Shown in pieces: positions 58,467 to 64,000 of a DNA stretch of 64,000 bases. Both the position numbers and the translations under genes were made by a program. Position 1 is the first letter of the stretch. Each line of letters starts with the position of its first letter. Under the pieces are notes generated by a model. The model had not been told where the DNA came from. It saw only the letters and a program-made list of their open reading frames with translations, and ran no database searches. Origin of the DNA: an uncultured Collinsella sp. (GTDB lineage: Bacteria; Actinomycetota; Coriobacteriia; Coriobacteriales; Coriobacteriaceae); assembly GCA_902495355.1 (NCBI GenBank), contig CABUWV010000001.1, positions 1 through 64,000 on the forward strand, given 5' to 3'.

Positions 58467-61297
58467 TGGCTGCCAAACTCATCGATCTTTCCTTTACGCT
58501 CAACGGCCGTAAGGTCAAGGTTCAGATTGCCCCTGACACCATGCTCTTTGCGCTGTTGCGCGAACAGGGTTGCTCGTCGGTGCGCTGCGCCTGCGAAACC
58601 ACCAACTGTGGCCTGTGCACGGTGTGGCTCGACGGCGACCCGGTGCTGAGCTGCTCGGTTCCCGCCGCGCGCGTCGAGGGCCACACCATCACCACGCTCG
58701 AGGGCCTCAAGGCCGAGTCCGAGGCGCTCGCCCGCGCAATGGCTGCCGAAGGCGCCGAGCAGTGCGGTTTTTGCGCCCCCGGCCTCATCATGAACGTGCT
58801 GGCGCTTGCCCGCGCCGCCAAGGAGGACCCGAGCCTCGTCGCCACGCGCGAGGAGCTCTCGCGCCAGCTGGCCGGCAACCTTTGCCGCTGCAGCGGCTAC
58901 GAGAGCCAGCTGCGCGCCATCGTGCGCTTCCTTAACGAGTCCGGCGTGCAGGTGGGCTTTGAGATGCCCGAGCTGCCGGTCAATAACACCAGCTCCGACG
59001 GTGTCTCCTACAAGCAGATCACTCACAAGCAGCCCAAGAAGGACTCGAAGGCCCTGCTCGAGGGGCGTCCCGTCTACACCGGCGATATGGTGCCCGCCGG
59101 TGCGCTCATCGTCAAACTCAAGCGCAGCCCCTATGCCCGCGCCAAGATCCGCTCCATCGATACGTCGCGCGCCCTGAAGGTGCCGGGCGTCGTGGGCGTC
59201 TACACCTACGAGGACGTGCCCCAGCGCCGCTTTACCATTGCCGGCCAGAGCTATCCGCAGCCTTCGCCCTACGACCGTCTGATTCTTGAGAACCTGGTGC
59301 GCTACCAAAACGAGGAGGTGGCGATCGTCGCCGCCGAGACCGAGGAGGCCGCCGACAAGGCACTCAAGCTCATTAAGGTTGACTATGAGGTGCTCGAGCC
59401 GCTGCTCGACTTTACCAAGGCGCTCGATAATGACATCGTGGTCCACCCCGAGGGCGATGTGACCTTTATGTTCCCGCAGGGCGGCGACGTTGCTCGCAAC
59501 CTGGTGTGCAGTGGCACGAGCGACTTTGGCGACTTGGACGAGGCCTTCGCCCAGAGCGACATCGTCTTCACTCGCACCTACACCAGCCAGGCCACGCAGA
59601 CCGCGCCCATGGAGACCTTCCGCGCCTTCGCGACGACCGACGCGTTCGGCCGCATCTCGGTGACCACCTCTACACAGGTGCCCTTCCACGTGCGCCGCAT
59701 GGTCGCGCAGTCGCTCGACATTCCGCAGTCGCAGGTGCAGGTCATTAAGCCGCGCATCGGCGGCGGCTTTGGCTCCAAGCAGACGGGCTGCTGCGAGATC
59801 TTCGTTGCGTTTGTGACGCAGCAGACCGGCCGTCCGAGCTACTGCTGCTACACCCGCGAGGAGACCATCACCGCGGGCAACTCGCGCCACCAGATGCAGA
59901 TGACCGTCAAGCTGGGCGCCATGAACGACGGCACCATCACGGCCATCGATCTGCATACGCTGTCCAACGCCGGCGCCTATGGCGAGCATGCCACCACGAC
60001 GATCGGCCTTTCGGGTCATAAGAGCCTGCCCATCTACAACCACGTGAAGGCGAGCCGCTTTAGCTGGGACGCCGTCTACACCAATACCAACCGTGGCGGC
60101 GCGTATCGCGGCTACGGTGCCACCCAGGGCCAGTTTGCCGTGGAGAGTGCCGTTAACGAGCTCGCCGACATGCTGCACATGGACCCCGCCGACCTGCGCC
60201 TTAAAAACATGGTGCGCGAGGGCGAGGTCATGCCGCAGTACTACAACGAGAAGCTCAACGCCTGCGCGCTCGACCGCTGCCTGCTGCGCGCGATGGACAT
60301 GATCGGCTGGCGCGACAAGCCGCTGGCCGTGGACCTGGGCGACCGCGTGCGCGCCCTGGGCTGCGCGCTCACTATGCAGGGCTCGGGCATCTCCAACGTG
60401 GACATCGCCGGCATCGACATGCGCCTGGAAGAGGACGGCTTCATTACCATCGGCACCGGCGCCACCGATAACGGCATGGGCGTCGACACGATTCTGGCGC
60501 AGATTGCCGCCGAGGAGCTGGGCGTGGAGAGCTCGCTTATCGTGGTGCGCGGCGTGGACACCGACGTGTCGCCGTTCGACGCCGGCTCGTACGCGAGCTC
60601 GGGTACGTACGTGACGGGCCTGGCAGCCAAGAACGCCGCGACGGAGCTGCGCGAGAAGATCTGCGCCAAGGCCGCCCAGATGTGGGACGTGGACGCCGAC
60701 GATGTGGTCTTTGATGGCCAGTATGTGCGCCTGTCCGACGAGCGTGCCGCGCGCGAGCAGAATCGCTACCTCACGCTGCGCGACTTTGCCAACCTGTGCG
60801 TCAAGAACATCGCGGGCGGCGACGCGCTCACCTCGCACGCCTCTGCCTGCCTGCCCGTTTCGCCCCCGCCGTTTATGGCCGGCATCGCCGAGGTCGAGGT
60901 CGACAAGGCCACCGGCAAGGTGACTGTGGTGGACTATGCGGCGGCTGTGGACTGCGGCACCGTGATCAACGAGGCACTCGCGCGCGTCCAGGCCGAGGGC
61001 GGCATTGCCCAGGGTATCGGTCACGTGCTCTACGAGATCGTCGAGCACGATGAGCGCGGCCGTCTGCGCACCGGCAACTTTATGAGCTACAAGCTGCCCA
61101 CGCGCCTGGATATCGGCAGCATCCGCGTGGCCTTTGAGCCGAGCTACGAGCCGACGGGCCCGTTTGGCGCCAAGTCGATCGGCGAGGTCGTCATCAACAC
61201 GCCGCTCGCCGCCGTTGCCTCGGCCGTGGCGCACGCCACCGGCCACCAGGTTCGCTCGTTGCCGATCACGCCTGAAAAAGCCCTGCTGGGGGAGTAG
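58466..61297 (+). CDS. Molybdenum hydroxylase, fused 2Fe-2S and Mo-binding subunit (xanthine-dehydrogenase family)
   Basis: A 943-residue fusion. Residues 1-160 carry two 2Fe-2S domains (CACETTNCGLCTVW; QCGFCAPG and NLCRCSGYE). From about 190 follows the Mo-cofactor domain: RIGGGFGSKQTGC, NRGGAYRGYGATQGQF (substrate Arg) and GPFGAKSIGEVVINTP (catalytic Glu). Fused enzymes of this kind include selenium-dependent xanthine dehydrogenases, and the genome has SelD, YedF-like and DUF3343 proteins that accompany them; whether this one holds selenium is inference. Substrates are likely purines or related N-heterocycles. Confidence 0.87.
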   Translation: MAAKLIDLSFTLNGRKVKVQIAPDTMLFALLREQGCSSVRCACETTNCGLCTVWLDGDPVLSCSVPAARVEGHTITTLEGLKAESEALARAMAAEGAEQCGFCAPGLIMNVLALARAAKEDPSLVATREELSRQLAGNLCRCSGYESQLRAIVRFLNESGVQVGFEMPELPVNNTSSDGVSYKQITHKQPKKDSKALLEGRPVYTGDMVPAGALIVKLKRSPYARAKIRSIDTSRALKVPGVVGVYTYEDVPQRRFTIAGQSYPQPSPYDRLILENLVRYQNEEVAIVAAETEEAADKALKLIKVDYEVLEPLLDFTKALDNDIVVHPEGDVTFMFPQGGDVARNLVCSGTSDFGDLDEAFAQSDIVFTRTYTSQATQTAPMETFRAFATTDAFGRISVTTSTQVPFHVRRMVAQSLDIPQSQVQVIKPRIGGGFGSKQTGCCEIFVAFVTQQTGRPSYCCYTREETITAGNSRHQMQMTVKLGAMNDGTITAIDLHTLSNAGAYGEHATTTIGLSGHKSLPIYNHVKASRFSWDAVYTNTNRGGAYRGYGATQGQFAVESAVNELADMLHMDPADLRLKNMVREGEVMPQYYNEKLNACALDRCLLRAMDMIGWRDKPLAVDLGDRVRALGCALTMQGSGISNVDIAGIDMRLEEDGFITIGTGATDNGMGVDTILAQIAAEELGVESSLIVVRGVDTDVSPFDAGSYASSGTYVTGLAAKNAATELREKICAKAAQMWDVDADDVVFDGQYVRLSDERAAREQNRYLTLRDFANLCVKNIAGGDALTSHASACLPVSPPPFMAGIAEVEVDKATGKVTVVDYAAAVDCGTVINEALARVQAEGGIAQGIGHVLYEIVEHDERGRLRTGNFMSYKLPTRLDIGSIRVAFEPSYEPTGPFGAKSIGEVVINTPLAAVASAVAHATGHQVRSLPITPEKALLGE

Positions 61298-61437
61298 CGG
61301 GTCAGCGAACAAGTCGTAATGGGCGGGGCGGGGCAACTCGTCCCGCCTTGCGCACTCGTGGTGAGGTCGTGAGCCTGTAAAAGGTGTGCGTGCGCTTACC
61401 GTTCGTATCTGCTATCATTCCTAGTCTGTGCGCTCAT

Positions 61438-61521
61438 GCGGGCGTGGCGGAATTGGTAGACGCGCCAGATTTAGGTTCTGGTGGGATTCCCGTGAAGGTT
61501 CGAGTCCTTTCGCCCGCACCA
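61438..61521 (+). tRNA. tRNA-Leu (UAG)
   Basis: An 84-nt tRNA with acceptor stem GCGGGCG/CGCCCGC, anticodon loop TTTAGGT (anticodon TAG), a class II variable arm (TGGGATTCCCGTG region), T-loop TTCGAGT and encoded CCA. Confidence 0.96.
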
Positions 61522-61612
61522 TCGCACCTGCGTCGGCCCCGGCCGTCGCGACACTTTGTTGCATAAAGGTACCAGCACCTCAGATAAGCTGGGCAGTATG
61601 AGGAGGAACGTG

Positions 61613-62911
61613 TTGAACATCACCGCTTCTGACGTCAAGGACGCCAAGCTCACCGCTACGGTCACCATCCCGGCCGCCGACGTCGACGCCGCGATCAAGA
61701 AGGCCTACAAGGACACCGCCAAGAAGTACCGCTTCCCGGGTTTCCGCGCCGGCAAGGCTCCCCGTCCGGTCATCGACTCCGCTCTTGGCGCCGAGGCTAC
61801 CCTCGCTCAGGCCACCAACGACCTGATCGCCGCCAACGAGCCCGCCGTCCTCAACGAGCTGGACATCGTCCCCACCAAGAACGGTGACTACAAGGAGCTC
61901 GACCTCGCCAAGGATCACGAGGACTACACCTACACCGTCGAGTTCTCCCTGCGTCCTGCTGCCGAGCTCTCCTCCTTCGACGCCGTCGAGATCGAGATGC
62001 CTCCCGCGGAGGTCACCGAGTCCGAGATCAACAACCAGGTCGAGATGCTCCTCAACTATCGTGCCACCTTCGAGGACGTCGAGGGTCGCGCCGTCGAGGC
62101 TGACGACTATGTGACCGTCGACCTCAAGGCCGTCGAGAACGCCGACAACTTTGCCGCCGAGGGCCGCATGCTCATCGCCGGTAGCGACAGCAACCCCAAG
62201 GAGTTCAACGAGGCCTTGATCGGCGCTAACGTTGACGACGTCAAGACCGTCACCTGGACCGACGAGGTCGAGGAGGGCGAGGAGGCCGAGACCCACACCG
62301 TCGAGGTCACCGTCAAGGGCATCAAGGTCCGCAACACTCCCGAGCTCACCGACGAGCTCGTCAAGTCCGACTTTGGCTTCGACAGCATCGACGCTATGCG
62401 CGACGCCATCAAGCTCGAGATCGAGCAGGACAAGGCTTCCCGCCTCCCGGCCGAGAAGGAGAACCGTTGCGTCGCCGCTCTCGCCGAGCGCCTGCAGCTC
62501 GACGAGATGGACGCCGACTACGAGCAGTCCGTCTTTGAGGAGCTTGGCCAGAACTTCCTGTCCAACCTCGCTGCCCGCGGCATGACCCTCGACACCTGGC
62601 TGCCCGCTTCTGGCCTGACCATGGAGCAGTTCGTCGGCGACCTGCACAAGCAGGCCAACGACGTTGCCCGCGAGTCCCTGGCGCTCGACGCCCTTGCCCG
62701 CGAGCTCAAGATTGAGGTCACCGAGGACGACGTCAACGCCGAGTTCGAGAAGGCTGGCGTCAAGGACGTCGAGGCTTCCAAGGCCGAGTTTATCGCCGAT
62801 GGCCGTATGCCTGCTGTCCGCGAGTCCATCCGTCGCTCCAAGGCCGTCGATCACCTGGTCGAGAACGCCAAGGTGACCGAGGTCGACGAGACCGCCAAGG
62901 ACGCCGAGTAA
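61613..62911 (+). CDS. tig: Trigger factor (ribosome-associated chaperone)
   Basis: A 432-residue acidic protein. The N-terminal ribosome-binding domain has the GFRxGKxP signature in YRFPGFRAGKAPRPVI; a PPIase (FKBP-like) domain spans about 145-230; the helical C-terminal arms follow. It folds new proteins at the exit tunnel. The start is set at TTG 61613 because AGGAGG lies 6 nt before it and the protein would then begin like other trigger factors; GTG 61610 or ATG 61598 are alternatives. clpP and clpX follow, the common order. Confidence 0.93.
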   Translation: MNITASDVKDAKLTATVTIPAADVDAAIKKAYKDTAKKYRFPGFRAGKAPRPVIDSALGAEATLAQATNDLIAANEPAVLNELDIVPTKNGDYKELDLAKDHEDYTYTVEFSLRPAAELSSFDAVEIEMPPAEVTESEINNQVEMLLNYRATFEDVEGRAVEADDYVTVDLKAVENADNFAAEGRMLIAGSDSNPKEFNEALIGANVDDVKTVTWTDEVEEGEEAETHTVEVTVKGIKVRNTPELTDELVKSDFGFDSIDAMRDAIKLEIEQDKASRLPAEKENRCVAALAERLQLDEMDADYEQSVFEELGQNFLSNLAARGMTLDTWLPASGLTMEQFVGDLHKQANDVARESLALDALARELKIEVTEDDVNAEFEKAGVKDVEASKAEFIADGRMPAVRESIRRSKAVDHLVENAKVTEVDETAKDAE

Positions 62912-62987
62912 TTCTCGCCACCTTGCTCGCGAGCGCATGCATGTGCCCGTGATGGGGTAAAGTTATACACCGGTTATCCGGTTGCTT

Positions 62988-63033
62988 CGTACGGTGCCAG
63001 CCAATGCATTGCATGCGGGCACCGTACGTTTAT
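62988..63033 (+). terminator. Terminator of tig
   Basis: CGTACGGTGCC and GGCACCGTACG form a perfect 11-bp stem around a 19-nt loop, followed by TTTAT. TTATAC just upstream may belong to a clpP promoter. Confidence 0.7.
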
Positions 63034-63073
63034 CTAGAACCACTATTGGTCCGTAAGAGAAATGGAGATGCGT

Positions 63074-63694
63074 ATGATCGCTAAGTTCGATTCCGCCCTC
63101 GTGCCATACGTTATCGAGCAGACGCCGCGCGGCGAGCGCAGCTACGATATCTATTCGCGCCTGCTCAACGACCGCATCATCTTCTTGGGCGAGGAGATCA
63201 ACTCCGTTAGCGCCAATCTGGTCGTTGCCCAGCTGCTGCATCTTGAGAGTCAGGATGCCGAGAAGGATATCTCGCTCTACATCAATTCGCCCGGCGGCGA
63301 GGTCTACTCCGGCCTGGCGATTCTTGACACCATGAACTTCATCAAGCCGCAGGTCTCTACCATCTGCGTCGGTATGGCCGCATCCATGGCCGCTGTGCTG
63401 CTTTCTGCCGGCGCCAAGGGCAAGCGCTTCTGCCTGCCGCATTCCAAGGTCATGATTCACCAGCCCAGCGGCGGTGCGCAGGGCCAGCAGACCGAGATCG
63501 AGATCGTGGCCGAGGAGATCAAGAAGACCCGTCGCGAGCTCAACCAGATTCTGTCCGACGCATCGGGCCAGCCCATCGAGAAGGTCCAGGCCGATACCGA
63601 GCGCGACAACTACCTCACGGCTGCCGAGGCCCTCGACTACGGTCTGATCGACCGCATTGTCACCTCGCGCGACCTCGCCGCGAAGGGCGCCTAG
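63074..63694 (+). CDS. clpP: ATP-dependent Clp protease proteolytic subunit
   Basis: A roughly 206-residue serine protease. It has [19 protein letters not shown], the catalytic Ser in [16 protein letters not shown], His in [12 protein letters not shown], and Asp in the following helix region. It forms the 14-subunit barrel worked by ClpX. The start ATG 63074 has GGAG 6 nt upstream; ATG 63062 would add four residues. The clpX start lies 1 nt after the stop. Confidence 0.95.
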   Translation: MIAKFDSALVPYVIEQTPRGERSYDIYSRLLNDRIIFLGEEINSVSANLVVAQLLHLESQDAEKDISLYINSPGGEVYSGLAILDTMNFIKPQVSTICVGMAASMAAVLLSAGAKGKRFCLPHSKVMIHQPSGGAQGQQTEIEIVAEEIKKTRRELNQILSDASGQPIEKVQADTERDNYLTAAEALDYGLIDRIVTSRDLAAKGA

Positions 63695-63695
63695 G

Positions 63696-64000
63696 ATGGC
63701 CGGTAACATGCAGGACGGCTTCGACGAGAACGGCAACCCCATCCGCTGCTCCTTCTGCGGAAAAGAGCAGGGTCAGGTTCGCCGTCTGGTGAAGGGCCCG
63801 ACCAACATCTTTATCTGCGACGAGTGCGTTGCCGCCTGCTCCGAGATTCTTGAGGAGTCGCTGGCTTCGGACTTTATGGACGCCGCCCGTAACGGCAAAC
63901 TGCCGGGCTTTCTCAGCGACCACGGCCAGGCTGCCGGTCAGCCTTCTGTAGATCCTGAGGCCGAGGGCTTTGAACTCGAGGACGATGCCCGCCAGGTCAT
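63696..64000 (+). CDS. clpX: ATP-dependent Clp protease ATPase subunit ClpX, N-terminal part
   Basis: The frame from ATG 63696 is open to the window end, about 101 codons. It starts with the ClpX zinc-binding domain: [18 protein letters not shown] and [15 protein letters not shown] supply the four cysteines. The AAA+ domain lies beyond the window. It recognises and unfolds substrates for ClpP. Coupling to clpP is tight. Confidence 0.93.
   Translation, partial: MAGNMQDGFDENGNPIRCSFCGKEQGQVRRLVKGPTNIFICDECVAACSEILEESLASDFMDAARNGKLPGFLSDHGQAAGQPSVDPEAEGFELEDDARQV

Noticed and set aside
58463..61336. A 957-codon minus-strand frame
   Set aside because: Antisense shadow of the molybdenum hydroxylase, with no recognisable domain.

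Overview
The window is a stretch of GC-rich chromosome from an anaerobic actinobacterium, most likely a gut member of the Coriobacteriia such as Collinsella. This is inferred from codon use, the gene complement (formate hydrogenlyase, double-cubane-type Fe-S proteins, selenium genes) and familiar intergenic hairpins; no 16S rRNA gene is present to confirm it. It reads as normal chromosome with a very strong molybdenum, selenium and iron-sulfur theme rather than as a prophage or plasmid.

Layout. 0-4.7 kb: the tail of an IS3-family element, a HAD hydrolase, ribosomal protein S1 (rpsA), the RNase P RNA (rnpB), a YigZ/IMPACT protein and a C_GCAxxG_C_C redox protein. 4.8-11.3 kb: a PLP-dependent sulfhydrylase, an MFS exporter, xpt, a GGQ release-factor-like protein, a lipid/diacylglycerol kinase and a CLC channel of the fluoride type. 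11.4-17 kb: molybdenum genes moeA, mog/moaB and modABC. 17-26 kb: two double-cubane/HgdB-type Fe-S proteins bracketing an oligopeptide-type ABC transporter (its binding protein is frameshifted), followed by their ATP-dependent activator. 26-29.5 kb: a selenium operon with selD (itself a selenoprotein, in-frame UGA), a YedF-like protein, a DUF3343 protein and a cysteine desulfurase. 29.5-32.7 kb: brnQ, tRNA-Pro, tRNA-Gly, a dense patch of palindromic repeats and a toxin-antitoxin pair. 33-48.5 kb: a complete formate hydrogenlyase operon of the Hyf type: two Fe-S electron carriers, selenocysteine formate dehydrogenase FdhF, HyfB-I, HycH/HyfJ, the HycI protease and a FocA formate channel. 48.6-55.7 kb: an orphan molybdopterin oxidoreductase, selA, selB, a tRNA-Sec gene (selC), mobA and a second DUF3343 protein. 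55.9-64 kb: gdhA, a xanthine-dehydrogenase-like molybdenum hydroxylase in two genes, tRNA-Leu, tig, clpP and the start of clpX.

How it fits together. ModABC imports molybdate; MoeA, Mog and MobA make the cofactor. The cysteine desulfurase, YedF-like and DUF3343 proteins may handle sulfur or selenium for SelD. SelA, SelB and tRNA-Sec then insert selenocysteine into SelD and FdhF. FdhF needs both Sec and the Mo-bis-MGD cofactor and feeds formate electrons through the 4Fe-4S proteins to the Ni-Fe hydrogenase. The xanthine-dehydrogenase-like enzyme may be a second selenium user.

The least explained parts are the double-cubane/ABC/activator locus, a 137-nt multi-hairpin element beside tRNA-Gly that carries an exact antisense copy of the tRNA 3' end, and a family of palindromes whose two arms change in step. 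Most coordinates come from reading frames plus visible ribosome-binding sites; no database search was possible.
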